64,000 bases of DNA from Paenibacillus sp. SC116 (GCF_024733555.1 NZ_JANIOF010000001.1:1636856-1700855); one strand, 5' to 3'; shown: positions 53,669 to 63,292, counted from the first letter of the stretch. Notes: a model not told the origin generated them from the sequence alone. A program made the numbers and translations.

Positions 53669-53905
53669 TGTAAATTCCTCCTAAGTTATATGTGAATTAA
53701 ATGAATAAATAGATATATATAAACAAGTTGCTTGCGAATAGCGTCTGGGAAACAGATCATTTTAGGTTCACTGTTATAGTCGAATTTTATTGGGGAAAAA
53801 CCCTCCTACAACGGCGAACCGTTCATTTCTGTAAAACGATTCTGCTCCCTTTCGCTGATACAAGCGATTGCTTACAGCAAGTCCAAAATAAGAAAACGAG
53901 AGCAA

Positions 53906-55381
53906 TTACATTTTTTCGAGAATGCGAGCTACGATCATGCTGATCAATTGCTCTTTGTCGTCTTGAGAAATCGTTGCAGCCGTTGGTGCAGCCTGTACGG
54001 CTGGTTGTTCCACCAAGTCTTCCAACTCTCTCAATCCATAAGTCAATTTACGGATGTTTAGAAGGTTCATCGGGCCGACGTTGTCGGAAGTCGAGCTTCC
54101 GCCTACAGCACCGCATCCCAGTGTAAGTGCAGGGGCGATTGCTGTTGTAGCACCAATGCCGCCTAGTGCACCCGGCGTATTAACAAGCAAGCGAGATACG
54201 GGCTGCTTAAGTGCGAACTGACGAATGATTTCCTCATTTTCAGAATGAATCATCATCGTATGTCCAGCGCCTTCGCCATTCAAAATCTCGATACAGCGCG
54301 CGCAAGCCGCTTCCCAATTGTCTTCTGTGTAGAAGGCAAGAATTGGAGCCAACTTCTCACGGGAATATGGAACGTTGCGGCCAACGCTTGTTTCCTCAGC
54401 AATAAGGACACGAGTGCCAGCTGGAACGTTCAAGTTCGCCAACTTCGCGATATGGTCAACGCTGCGACCCACGATTTGCGGGTTCATCGTGCCATTCGCA
54501 CGCATAATGAACTTGCCAAGCTGAACAGCTTCTTCAGCAGTCAGGAAGTATGCTCCCTGCTTCTTGAACTCAGCCATTACTGCTTCCTTGCTGCAAGCTT
54601 CTACGACAACCGATTGCTCGGAAGCACAAATCGTGCCGTTGTCAAATGTCTTGGAATCCAAGATGCGCTTAACTGCAAGCTCAATGTTTGCGCTCTTCTC
54701 GATGAAAGCAGGACCATTACCAGGACCTACGCCGATTGCTGGCGTACCAGAGGAGTAAGCGGCTTTCACCATTGCTTCTCCACCTGTTGCAAGAATCACG
54801 GAAGTATCTTTATGCTTCATCAATTGATCCGTTCCTTGAATCGTAGGAACGGTCATGCAAGCAATTGCCCCTTCTGGACAGCCTGCCTGCACAGCAGCTT
54901 CATTGATGACTTTAATCGTCTCCAAAATGCTTTTCAGTGCATTCGGATGCGGAGAAAACACGATACTGTTACCAGCTTTAAGCGCAATTAGCGCTTTATA
55001 GATAACCGTAGATGTTGGGTTCGTAGATGGAATCAATCCCGCAACGACACCAACTGGTACAGCTACATCCATCACTTTGTGGACTTTGTCGTCATTGATA
55101 ATGCCTACCGTCTTCATGTCTTTGATAGACTCATAGACATGTTTCGAAGCGAATGCATTTTTGACGATTTTGTCCTGCCAACGGCCAAATCCCGTTTCTT
55201 CATTAGCCATCTTCGCAAGCTTCTCGCGATGTGCATAACCCGCATCAGCGATTGCTTTGACGATAGCGTCGATTTGTTCCTGTGTCATAACAGCCAATTT
55301 TGCTTGAGCTTCCTTGGCTTTCTTAATAAGATCACGGACTTCTTGAATGGATCTTAGGTCTTTATCCAGCATTTCCATCAA
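53906..55381 (-). CDS. eutE: Acylating acetaldehyde dehydrogenase EutE
   Basis: Oxidises acetaldehyde with NAD+ and CoA to acetyl-CoA inside the microcompartment; 491 residues. The catalytic Cys is in NGTICASEQSV, and AIGVGPGNGPAFIEKSA with NAD-domain motifs is typical. After residue about 455 comes an Ala/Thr-rich linker and a terminal helix DKEQLISMIVARILEKM, an amphipathic tail like an encapsulation peptide. Follows the tailed BMC gene by 25 bases. Confidence 0.95.
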   Translation of the reverse strand: MMEMLDKDLRSIQEVRDLIKKAKEAQAKLAVMTQEQIDAIVKAIADAGYAHREKLAKMANEETGFGRWQDKIVKNAFASKHVYESIKDMKTVGIINDDKVHKVMDVAVPVGVVAGLIPSTNPTSTVIYKALIALKAGNSIVFSPHPNALKSILETIKVINEAAVQAGCPEGAIACMTVPTIQGTDQLMKHKDTSVILATGGEAMVKAAYSSGTPAIGVGPGNGPAFIEKSANIELAVKRILDSKTFDNGTICASEQSVVVEACSKEAVMAEFKKQGAYFLTAEEAVQLGKFIMRANGTMNPQIVGRSVDHIAKLANLNVPAGTRVLIAEETSVGRNVPYSREKLAPILAFYTEDNWEAACARCIEILNGEGAGHTMMIHSENEEIIRQFALKQPVSRLLVNTPGALGGIGATTAIAPALTLGCGAVGGSSTSDNVGPMNLLNIRKLTYGLRELEDLVEQPAVQAAPTAATISQDDKEQLISMIVARILEKM

Positions 55382-55406
55382 TATTCCTTCTCTCCCATTA
55401 CGTTAG

Positions 55407-56144
55407 TTAAGAACTGGCTTTCTTCTTATGCTTAGAACGCTTCGCTGCCGATGGGGCAGTTGGCTTTACAGGTGCAACAGTAGGTTTCGCCTCAAGTTTT
55501 ACTTCAGGCTTCCCTGCTGCTTCACTTTGCTTACTAGTCAAAGAGGTCAGCTCTTTCGTGTTGTTTTCTTTGTTCGCCTGACGGTTCGTTGTATCCGCCA
55601 AGCTTGCATTTGCAGATTGTGCAGCTTCTTGATGTTTCGTCGTAGTTGTTTCTGCACGATTTGCTTTAGGTGAATCTATGGTTGCTTCACCCACAATTGC
55701 ATGTTCGAGCGTCACTGACGTTTCCTCTGTTGCGGCTTTCACCTGTGCAGATGCCTCTTCTGCTTGAGCAGATGGGACTGCATTAGATGGCGCTGCCACA
55801 TTTTGATCAGCTTCGGCAGTAGATGCTTCTTTCGCAGCCGCAGATGCTGCCTTTTTATCGCCAGCATCGTTCGATCCAAGTACCATCGCAGCCGTCTCTT
55901 CATGCATTCTCGCAATCACATGACGGGTAACGAGTACATCCAACTGCACCGCTACTTCTGCTCCAGCATCCACTGCGGATTGCACAGCGCCTACATCACC
56001 GCTCAGCTTGATCATGCGGAATCCATCTTTCACTCGCTCAATGCCAAGGCAAGTTACGTGTGCCGCCTTCAAAGCAGCATCCACTGCAGCTATTGCCCCT
56101 AAATACCCTCTTACTTCTATTAGACCTAGCGCATTATGTCTCAT
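55407..56144 (-). CDS. BMC shell protein with long disordered basic tail
   Basis: A 245-residue protein. Residues 1-90 are a BMC domain (MRHNALGLIEVRGYLGAIAAVDAALKAAHV, GDVGAVQSAVDAGAEVAVQ). Residues about 100-245 are low complexity, rich in Ala, Thr, Glu and Lys, and end in the basic AKRSKHKKKASS. In position it corresponds to EutK or a second EutM-type paralog, but EutK has a folded C-terminal HTH, which I do not see. The tail may tether cargo or nucleic acid. Confidence 0.85.
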   Translation of the reverse strand: MRHNALGLIEVRGYLGAIAAVDAALKAAHVTCLGIERVKDGFRMIKLSGDVGAVQSAVDAGAEVAVQLDVLVTRHVIARMHEETAAMVLGSNDAGDKKAASAAAKEASTAEADQNVAAPSNAVPSAQAEEASAQVKAATEETSVTLEHAIVGEATIDSPKANRAETTTTKHQEAAQSANASLADTTNRQANKENNTKELTSLTSKQSEAAGKPEVKLEAKPTVAPVKPTAPSAAKRSKHKKKASS

Positions 56145-56155
56145 AGGCTAGCCCC

Positions 56156-56809
56156 TTAATAACGCGTCGGGTTATCTGCTACAAATTGCACAGCTTCAGC
56201 AAATGCATCGCATGCCGCTTTACAAGCAGATTGACTGCCTGTCAATAGCGCACCACCGAAATTCGTTTCGGATGGTGGTCCGAAGAAGGTCGCGATCGAA
56301 ACATCGGCTGCTTTCAACGCTGCATCAAGTGCATACATCGCTTCCAATGGAGGTGCAATCAAGTAAGCCAAGGCTTCACCCTCTTGCACATTCGCTGTCT
56401 GGGACAAATACGTACCCGTACGGGATACGCAATGTGCGAAGTACGTAATGCTGTTATCATCATTTGCGCTCACAAAATGTGCGCCGCTCTCGATAAAATC
56501 AGCTACAGCGTTAAGTCCGCTGTGCACTTCCGCTGGACTAGGCCCAGCGATAATGCCGATAACTTCACCCGCAAGCTTCGTGGAAGCATTTGCGGAACCA
56601 GCGTACATGCTCTTTGCGTAAACAACGTCTACGACTGCTGCTTTTGTAGCTTCATCAAGCGCTGCATACGTGACATCATCGATATCAGCTGTAATAATAC
56701 CTAAGCTTTTATGGTGGGGCTGCAGCTCCAACTGGGTCGCCATATCAGGGCTTACGTTAGAAATGAGCTTCATGCCCAACACCTTTGCATGAATCGGATC
56801 GTTTCTCAT
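56156..56809 (-). CDS. eutL: EutL trimeric permuted shell protein
   Basis: A 217-residue, two-domain permuted BMC protein that forms trimers with a gated pore. MRNDPIHAKVLGMKLISNVSPDMATQLEL, SADIDDVTYAALDEATKAAVVDVVYAKSMYAGS and the C-terminal VSIATFFGPPSETNFGGALLTGSQSACKAACDAF are EutL blocks. Standard length. Follows eutC closely. Confidence 0.95.
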   Translation of the reverse strand: MRNDPIHAKVLGMKLISNVSPDMATQLELQPHHKSLGIITADIDDVTYAALDEATKAAVVDVVYAKSMYAGSANASTKLAGEVIGIIAGPSPAEVHSGLNAVADFIESGAHFVSANDDNSITYFAHCVSRTGTYLSQTANVQEGEALAYLIAPPLEAMYALDAALKAADVSIATFFGPPSETNFGGALLTGSQSACKAACDAFAEAVQFVADNPTRY

Positions 56810-56827
56810 AGCTGCCTCCTAGACATC

Positions 56828-57802
56828 TTATAGTTTCAAATCGATACCTGAAGCTTTGCGATCGATCATCGTCTTGATCAACTCAGCAATATGAGCACCA
56901 GCTTCTACAGCAGGCGTTCCTCCTGAGTGAATGTTGGAAATAACGGTACGTCTTGCTTCTGGCATACCGACAGTTGGCTTATAAGCGATATAAGCACTCA
57001 TCGATTCTGCTGTAACAAGTCCCGGACGCTCACCAACTAGCAAGCAAACGACATCTGCTTCTGTTGCATCACCGATCACGTCCATGGAAGGAACGCGGCA
57101 GTGCTTAACGAACAAAATGTTGCCTGCATCAAGGCCGTACATTTTAAGACCTTGTGTAATCGCTGGCACGATATCGCGCAAATTCGCTTCAATAGCCGCA
57201 GAGCTCAAGCCGTCTCCGACCATAATCTGAACTTTTGCCTGCTTCGTTGTGTTTTGCTTGATATATTCGATCGTCTCAGCGGAGAACTGGCGGCCCAAGT
57301 CAGGACGCGTAATGTACTCATCCTTGTGGCTGCACAAAGTCTCAACTGCTACGAGATTCATCTCTTTTACGAAATCTTCGGAAACGTAAGAGAATACCGC
57401 ATCCTGCGCTGCCGCATGGTCAGCACGGAATCGCAAAGACGTAATCGTCTTATAACGAGGGCCTGCACGACCTACGCCAAGGCGAGCCGGTGTCTTCTCT
57501 TTCATTTTCAAGTAGCCTTCGCGATCTTCTGGATCATCAACGAGCAATAGCTTGCGCAAATTGATCTCCGTAATATCATCCAGGCATTCGCCTGTGTCCA
57601 CTTGCTCCTGCATTTGTTCTTGTGGAGCCATAGTCGGTTGAGCAGGTTCTGCAACCGCAGCAGTTGGAGCAACACTAGGTGCAGGTGCTGCACTCGTTGT
57701 AGGAGCTGCTGGCTTCGCACTTGCCTCAGCTGGTGCATTTCCTACCATTTCATTAAGGATCGATTCAATCATGGATTTAAGATCTTTTTCGTTCATGTTC
57801 AA
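56828..57802 (-). CDS. eutC: Ethanolamine ammonia-lyase small subunit EutC
   Basis: Small subunit of the adenosylcobalamin-dependent lyase; 324 residues, about 30 more than E. coli. The extra part is an N-terminal encapsulation helix [15 protein letters not shown] and a Pro/Ala-rich linker (residues about 20-65) before the globular domain. [35 protein letters not shown] and [32 protein letters not shown] are conserved. Starts 12 bases after eutB. Confidence 0.96.
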   Translation of the reverse strand: MNMNEKDLKSMIESILNEMVGNAPAEASAKPAAPTTSAAPAPSVAPTAAVAEPAQPTMAPQEQMQEQVDTGECLDDITEINLRKLLLVDDPEDREGYLKMKEKTPARLGVGRAGPRYKTITSLRFRADHAAAQDAVFSYVSEDFVKEMNLVAVETLCSHKDEYITRPDLGRQFSAETIEYIKQNTTKQAKVQIMVGDGLSSAAIEANLRDIVPAITQGLKMYGLDAGNILFVKHCRVPSMDVIGDATEADVVCLLVGERPGLVTAESMSAYIAYKPTVGMPEARRTVISNIHSGGTPAVEAGAHIAELIKTMIDRKASGIDLKL

Positions 57803-57813
57803 TTCCTCCTTTC

Positions 57814-59178
57814 CTACTTCAGAAACACAGATGCGTCTCCAGCTTTTTTAGTCAACTTGCCATTTTCCATGAAGCCCATTTTCTCCATCCATTGTTCAAA
57901 CTCGTTAATTGGACGCAAGCCAAGCAATTCACGCAAAGTAGCTGTCTCATGATAACCAGTTGTCTGATAGTTCAACATGACATCGTCACCATGTGGAATA
58001 CCCATGAAGAAGTTACAACCTGCTGTTGCAAGTAGGACTGCCAAGTTCTCTAGGTCGTTTTGATCAGCCTTCATATGATTCGTATAACAAGCGTCGCAAC
58101 CCATAGAGAGGCCGGATAGCTTGCCCATGAAGTGATCTTCAAGACCAGCACGGATAACTTGCTTCGCATCGTACAAATACTCAGGTCCGATAAAGCCTAC
58201 TACCGTGTTGACTAGGAACGGATTATATTTTTTCGCGAAGCCGTAGCAGCGCGCTTCCATTGTCACTTGGTCAATGCCATGATGCGCTTCTGAGGAAAGC
58301 TCAGAACCTTGACCTGTTTCAAAGTACATCACGTTCGGTCCAGCTACTTGTCCATGCTTCAACACAAGATCTTGTGCTTCTGCGATTGTAGCTGCGTTAA
58401 AGCCGAACGCTGCATTACCTTTTTCCGAACCTGCGATCGATTGGAAAATTAGTCCTGTTGGCGCACCACGCTTAACAGCTTCCATTTGCGTAGTAACGTG
58501 AGCCAATACGCAAGTTTGTGTCGGGATATCCCACTTCGTACGGAATTCCTCAAAGCGATTAAGAACGCGAGTAACGCTTTCTACAGAATCGTCTACCGGA
58601 TTAAGACCAAGTACCGCGTCACCGATACCGAACGTCAAACCTTCCATAAGGGAAGCCATGATACCATCTGGATCGTCAGTCGGGTGATTCGGCTGCAAGC
58701 GAGCAGACAATGTACCAGAACGACCGATGGTTGTGTTTGCAGTAGCTGTAATGCGAATCTTCTTCGCACCGTACATCAAGTCAAGGTTGGACATGATTTT
58801 AGCAACTGCTGCAACCATCTCAGCCGTGAGGGCGCGAGAGATACGCTTGATGTCAGACTCGGTTGTGTTCTCGTTCAAGATCCACTCGCGAAGCTCTTCA
58901 ACCGTCCAGTTCTTAATTTCGTTGTAAATGCGCTCATTAACGCCATCCTGAATAATACGAGTAACCTCGTCCAACTCATAAGGAACTGCAGGGTTGTTGC
59001 GCAAGTCAGCCAATGTAATCTGGGAAAGCACCACTTTTGCAGCGACGCGCTCTTCCGAGGAAGTCGCCCCCAAACCAGCGAGCATATCTCCCGATTTCTC
59101 TTCATTTGCTTTAGCCATCACTTCCATCAAGGAATTGAATTGATAGACGCGGCCAAACAGTTTCGTTTTCAAAATCAC
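57814..59178 (-). CDS. eutB: Ethanolamine ammonia-lyase large subunit EutB
   Basis: Catalytic large subunit that cleaves ethanolamine to acetaldehyde and ammonia with adenosylcobalamin. I chose GTG 59178 ([17 protein letters not shown]), 7 bases after GGAGG, giving 454 residues as in E. coli; a longer ATG frame runs over the site. [42 protein letters not shown] and [21 protein letters not shown] are signature segments. 40 bases after eutA. Confidence 0.97.
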   Translation of the reverse strand: MILKTKLFGRVYQFNSLMEVMAKANEEKSGDMLAGLGATSSEERVAAKVVLSQITLADLRNNPAVPYELDEVTRIIQDGVNERIYNEIKNWTVEELREWILNENTTESDIKRISRALTAEMVAAVAKIMSNLDLMYGAKKIRITATANTTIGRSGTLSARLQPNHPTDDPDGIMASLMEGLTFGIGDAVLGLNPVDDSVESVTRVLNRFEEFRTKWDIPTQTCVLAHVTTQMEAVKRGAPTGLIFQSIAGSEKGNAAFGFNAATIAEAQDLVLKHGQVAGPNVMYFETGQGSELSSEAHHGIDQVTMEARCYGFAKKYNPFLVNTVVGFIGPEYLYDAKQVIRAGLEDHFMGKLSGLSMGCDACYTNHMKADQNDLENLAVLLATAGCNFFMGIPHGDDVMLNYQTTGYHETATLRELLGLRPINEFEQWMEKMGFMENGKLTKKAGDASVFLK

Positions 59179-59218
59179 AAAAGCTCCTCCTTCCAAATGC
59201 ACCTAATAATCACTCTAT

Positions 59219-60658
59219 TTAATGAAACACAAGCGTCTTAATGACGATCGGTAACACTTTGCCATCTGCAATCGGCTTGCCGATATCGATGTAATCACCG
59301 TTGTCTACAACCACACTGTCTAGGCAAATGACATCTTTTTTGTAATCAAGCAGCGCATAGAGCGTCTGTCCAAGTACTTTCGCCATATCATGATGGACAA
59401 CGACAATGAGCGGATATTCCTGCTCCAGCAGCTCTGCCATCCCTTTGTGTAGGCCGCGAGCATACTTTTGCACCTCTTGGAAGCTTGGACTGCTCTTCCC
59501 TTCAATCGCTACCGCAACCTGCTGCAAATCGTTATGAAGCTTGAACCAACTCAGCTTGTCCATGATTGCTCGTGCCAGCGTGTCATCATCACCGGATTCA
59601 TCCGCTACAGACAGCTTCAAGATCGGAACACTCTTAATCGGGAAGCTCTCATCCGTGTAGGTAATCGTGCTTCCGCTGATCTCCGTCGTATGTGATCCCG
59701 CACCGACCACCGTAGCTCGAATCGTCTCTGCTGCACGTGCCACGGTTAACTGCTGCGTCAATGGAGAGGCAGCAATCGCTCTCCCGAGCAATATACCGAT
59801 ATCGCCATATTGGAAGACGTCACCTGCTGCTTCGTTGTAGATATAGTCAGCTACTCCGCCAGAGAACGAGATGCTCGCAATGTTTCGATCGAGCTTCAAG
59901 CCTTTATTCGTGACAATCGTGTCGTAGAAATCACTTAGCGGTCGAAGCCCAACACTTTCCTCAAGCAGCTTGACCATTTCACCGATAATCGGCTCCAGAT
60001 CTACTGGTGTTACACGCTGGCCAAGTGCAAGCTTAATGCCTCTACGTTCTGCGAGCTGCTTAATCTTCGGTGCGATATACGTAATCTCGTGACTGTTCTG
60101 ATCCACCTTGATAAGGCGCCCGCCAATATCGAGACAGCCCGTATCCAGCAGATCGCCGCTTGCGAACAAAGCTAAATTACTCGTACCGCCGCCAATATCG
60201 ATGTTTACAATCGAGGTCGAACGATCCTTCGAATACGTGTGAGCACCTGCTCCTTTAGCAGCGATAATGCTTTCCAAGTCAGGACCTGCTGTCGCGACTA
60301 CGAAGTCACCAGCGAAACCGCTTAATGACTGAAGAACCTCACTCGCATTTTCTTTACGCGCCGTTTCTCCGGTAATAATGACAGCACCCGTTTGGATGTC
60401 TTCCTTGGAAATGCCTGCTTTCACATACTGCTCTTGCACAAATTGTTGAATCTGAACCATATCGATTCGGTTGTCAGCCAGTACAGGTGTAAAACAAATG
60501 TCACTGCGATAAACAACCTCTTTATTCGTGATGACCAAGCGAGGCACCGTAAAAGAGGATGCCAAGTTCTCAATATGCAGCTTCGACAGCACGAGTTGAG
60601 TCGTAGAAGTCCCCATATCAATGCCTACACTCAGCAATTGCTCGTTCACAACCCTCAT
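59219..60658 (-). CDS. eutA: Ethanolamine ammonia-lyase reactivase EutA
   Basis: ATP-dependent chaperone, 479 residues of the actin/Hsp70 fold, which swaps damaged cobalamin out of EutBC. Motifs are SVGIDMGTSTTQLVLSKL, VNIDIGGGTSNLALF and ISFSGGVADYI. It is preceded by an ANTAR-type antitermination leader (60691-60776), so expression is under EutV control. Confidence 0.96.
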   Translation of the reverse strand: MRVVNEQLLSVGIDMGTSTTQLVLSKLHIENLASSFTVPRLVITNKEVVYRSDICFTPVLADNRIDMVQIQQFVQEQYVKAGISKEDIQTGAVIITGETARKENASEVLQSLSGFAGDFVVATAGPDLESIIAAKGAGAHTYSKDRSTSIVNIDIGGGTSNLALFASGDLLDTGCLDIGGRLIKVDQNSHEITYIAPKIKQLAERRGIKLALGQRVTPVDLEPIIGEMVKLLEESVGLRPLSDFYDTIVTNKGLKLDRNIASISFSGGVADYIYNEAAGDVFQYGDIGILLGRAIAASPLTQQLTVARAAETIRATVVGAGSHTTEISGSTITYTDESFPIKSVPILKLSVADESGDDDTLARAIMDKLSWFKLHNDLQQVAVAIEGKSSPSFQEVQKYARGLHKGMAELLEQEYPLIVVVHHDMAKVLGQTLYALLDYKKDVICLDSVVVDNGDYIDIGKPIADGKVLPIVIKTLVFH

Positions 60659-60690
60659 CTCCCATCGCTTGAATTGACCCAGATGTATAC

Positions 60691-60776
60691 AAAAAGGCTT
60701 AAAGTTACAACCATCCTATCGTTCAGGAATGGTTCACTTTAAGCCTCTTTGCTTACTAGACTACATCGTTGTAGTC
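60691..60776 (-). promoter_or_regulatory. ANTAR antitermination leader of eutA
   Basis: In the minus direction, hairpin 1 is GACTAC-AACGAT-GTAGTC (60776-60759), a perfect 6-bp stem with hexaloop having A1 and G4. After 3 bases comes hairpin 2, TAAGC-AAAGAG-GCTTA (60755-60740), also with A1 and G4. Its 3' arm lies in the 5' arm of a terminator: AGGCTTAAAGT (60746-60736) pairs with ACTTTAAGCC (60705-60696), followed by TTTTT (60695-60691). This is the dual-hairpin design bound by EutV-type ANTAR proteins. Confidence 0.9.
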
Positions 60777-60788
60777 AGATTAGTTTAT

Positions 60789-62213
60789 TTATTTTTTGAA
60801 AGTAAATGAAACCGCCGTACCTTCTTCGTTGGATACAAACGCGAGCTTGCCTTTCAGCTTGTCCTTCACATAGCTGCGAACAATCGATAGTCCCAAGCTC
60901 TTGTGCGAAACTTCGCCAACATCGAATCCAATTCCGTTATCAGCTACGACGACTGTAACTAATCCAGCTTCCACTTGGGCAGTCACCGTAATGGCGCCTT
61001 CCATGCCATCATCAAATGCATGTTCATAGCTATTTTGCAGCAGTTCGCTTACGATAAGCGCAATCGCAACGGTGCGATCACTATCCAAGCAAATGCTTTC
61101 TTCCGCATATATTTGAACATCAATATCTTTATTGTTAACAAAGGTCCGTTGAACGTTCGAAGCGATAAGCCGAATGACATCCAACAAATCCACCTGTGCT
61201 TCAATCTCGGTCGACAACAGTTCATGCGTCGCTGCAATAGCGAGAACCCGGCTGACACTGTCGTTTAAGCATTTTTTTGCTTCTGGACTCTCACTCTGCC
61301 TGCTCTGAATGCGGAGCAAGGAGGCAACCGTCTGCAAATTATTTTTTACACGATGATGAATTTCACGGATCGCAACGGATTTGGAAATAATCTCAGCTTC
61401 CTTGTCTTTGATCTCCGTCACATCGTGCAAGATAACGCCTACGCATAAATCTTGCTGCTCAATAAACACTCGCTTCACCTGATAATAGCGTCCAGCTGCC
61501 TTTACATCCTTCGTCAACGTACAGGACGGTAATGTGGTATGCTGTCTCATTAATTCAGAAAATATCGTCTGATCCAATGACAGATTGTCATAATGCAATC
61601 CTTGAATATTTTCTAAATAGCCAAGCTGTCTATAATATTCGTCGGCCTTCTTATTTTTCAGCTTCAGAAAACCTTTCTTGTCAAACAAGAGAACGGCATC
61701 TTCTAGCTGATTAATAATCGAAGCCTTAAAGCCCAATATCGTAGACAGCATCGAAGAAAGTTCACTCTCTTCAAATTCTGTACCTGTTACATTGAAATGA
61801 TCTTGTATATTATCACTAACGTCTTTTTCATAAATAACAACTGCTATGACATCATCTTGACTCTTAATCGGATATACGGTCTGTCGAACAAGATGATTCT
61901 CCTGCGTATTCGCTACTAGCCCCTGAGACATAATACCTGTCTCCAGCGTTCGCAGCACACCAGGCTCATTCTCGCGCAATGCCTTCTCACTCGTAACCGA
62001 ACGAGCGTACAAGGACATTCCTTCTTCTGGGCGACGGTGGTACACAACGATAGCCTCGTTAGATACGCACGAAAGTACATCAATGAACACATCATGCTGC
62101 ACGTCGGATATTTCGAATGACTCGGCAATCTCTTTAATCCGACCTATATCTGTATCTGTCAATGATGTATGCGTATTGCACAATCGCTCAATTTGAGCCT
62201 TATACTCAGTCAT
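60789..62213 (-). CDS. eutW: EutW sensor histidine kinase
   Basis: Ethanolamine-responsive kinase of EutV, 474 residues from ATG 62213 (TTG 62237 gives a longer form, without a site). The N-terminal sensor spans about residues 1-170, a PAS domain about 170-275, and the HisKA_2 box IREIHHRVKNNLQTVASLLRIQ contains the phospho-acceptor His near residue 286. The HATPase motifs are ELLQNSYEHAF, VVADNGIGFDVG and LGLSIVRSYV. It overlaps eutV by 8 bases (ATGACTGA), coupling the pair. Confidence 0.94.
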   Translation of the reverse strand: MTEYKAQIERLCNTHTSLTDTDIGRIKEIAESFEISDVQHDVFIDVLSCVSNEAIVVYHRRPEEGMSLYARSVTSEKALRENEPGVLRTLETGIMSQGLVANTQENHLVRQTVYPIKSQDDVIAVVIYEKDVSDNIQDHFNVTGTEFEESELSSMLSTILGFKASIINQLEDAVLLFDKKGFLKLKNKKADEYYRQLGYLENIQGLHYDNLSLDQTIFSELMRQHTTLPSCTLTKDVKAAGRYYQVKRVFIEQQDLCVGVILHDVTEIKDKEAEIISKSVAIREIHHRVKNNLQTVASLLRIQSRQSESPEAKKCLNDSVSRVLAIAATHELLSTEIEAQVDLLDVIRLIASNVQRTFVNNKDIDVQIYAEESICLDSDRTVAIALIVSELLQNSYEHAFDDGMEGAITVTAQVEAGLVTVVVADNGIGFDVGEVSHKSLGLSIVRSYVKDKLKGKLAFVSNEEGTAVSFTFKK

Positions 62214-62778
62214 AGGAAATGACGATTGTCGAGGCAATCTCGATCATCGGACACCGTCTGTCCATACTGAGTTTGCGCAGCGTTTGATACGCTTCCTCTT
62301 CGGTGCAGCCATTTTCCTTCATCAAAATGCCTTTGGCCTTCTCGACTGCTTTGCGCTCTTCCATCTTCAGCGTCAGCTTGGATAGATTCTGTTCGAGCTT
62401 GCGAATTTCTTTCCCTTTGGCGATGGTGACTTCCACCATCGGTATAAACGACTTTTCGTCTAACGGCTTCACCAGATAAGCAAGCGCTCCGACAGAAGAT
62501 GCTTTCTCAATCGTCTGTTTGTCGCTAAATGCAGTTAGGAGAATAATCCCGCCCGCAAGCTGCTCTGAAATGATTCGTTTACCCGCCTTTAGCCCGTCCA
62601 AAATAGGCATTTGAACATCCATAATCACTAAGTCGGGTAGATGCTTTTTGCATAGTTCGATGGCTTCAAAGCCATCAGAAGCTTCGCCTACTACACTGTA
62701 GCCTGCTTCTTCAAGCATCTCACGAATATCCATTCTTGTAATAGGTTCATCGTCGACTATTACAATTTTTCCATTCAT
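62206..62778 (-). CDS. eutV: EutV response regulator with ANTAR RNA-binding domain
   Basis: A 190-residue antiterminator. The receiver is residues 1-120 with acidic Asp9/Asp10 and phospho-acceptor Asp54 in VIMDVQMP. The coiled helix and ANTAR domain are residues about 128-185: LTLKMEERKAVEKAKGILMKENGCTEEEAYQTLRKLSM. After phosphorylation by EutW it should bind the dual hairpins in the eutS and eutA leaders and prevent termination. Confidence 0.96.
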   Translation of the reverse strand: MNGKIVIVDDEPITRMDIREMLEEAGYSVVGEASDGFEAIELCKKHLPDLVIMDVQMPILDGLKAGKRIISEQLAGGIILLTAFSDKQTIEKASSVGALAYLVKPLDEKSFIPMVEVTIAKGKEIRKLEQNLSKLTLKMEERKAVEKAKGILMKENGCTEEEAYQTLRKLSMDRRCPMIEIASTIVISYD

Positions 62779-62847
62779 GTGTCATGCACCTCATTGTCTG
62801 CCGTTATTTGCTTTTCGTTATTGTGAAGACCTAGATGAAAAAGTCGT

Positions 62848-63279
62848 CTACGCTTCCAAATAGGATCGAAGCGCGTCTACTCCCACATTTTCTATCGTCG
62901 AGACTTCAAAAATCTGTTCTACTCCCGCTGCTTGCAAATGAGCTCTCGCTTCCGCAATTTGCTCCTGCGTCTCAGCCAATTCGATCTTCGTTACGATACC
63001 GATAACAGGTTTCGCAAATACAGTCGCAAAGGCTGGCGGGAAATAGCTTTCTTCCTTCGTGCAATCTTGTACAAGACCAATGACGTCCGCATCTACACTG
63101 GAAACAAGCAGCATCTTGTACAAATATCGATTCTCTATGCATTCCCCAGGCGTATCAATCGCTTGATCAAACGTTTCAATCGCTTGGGTCTTTTTATAAG
63201 TAATCTCCTGACCATGCAGCCATTGGCATAAGGTCGTCTTGCCTGAGCCGGTACTGCCGGCAACGATTAATTTCTTCAT
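62848..63279 (-). CDS. eutP: EutP P-loop protein
   Basis: A 143-residue GTPase-like protein of the EutP/PduV family, which is reported to have acetate kinase activity in some species. The P-loop GSTGSGKTT is residues about 8-16, and TKEESYFPPAFATVFAKPVIGIVTKIELA is conserved. Gap to eutV 69 bases, to eutS 13 bases. Exact role uncertain. Confidence 0.92.
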   Translation of the reverse strand: MKKLIVAGSTGSGKTTLCQWLHGQEITYKKTQAIETFDQAIDTPGECIENRYLYKMLLVSSVDADVIGLVQDCTKEESYFPPAFATVFAKPVIGIVTKIELAETQEQIAEARAHLQAAGVEQIFEVSTIENVGVDALRSYLEA

Positions 63280-63292
63280 CCAGCTTCGCCCC

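Noticed and set aside
53340-53684. 114-codon plus-strand frame over eutM
   Set aside because: Antisense to eutM with low-complexity Ala/Thr; codon mirror of the BMC protein.
53669-53905. Third ANTAR leader upstream of eutM
   Set aside because: Stems are present but the loops (TTCG, AATC) lack the A1/G4 hexaloop, and no terminator with a U-tract follows.
54245-54991. 248-codon open frame on the plus strand across eutE
   Set aside because: Shadow of eutE; the translation is cysteine- and serine-rich without domain character.
58486-59241. 251-codon open frame on the plus strand across eutB
   Set aside because: It is antisense to eutB, with odd composition and no ribosome site; eutB is certain.
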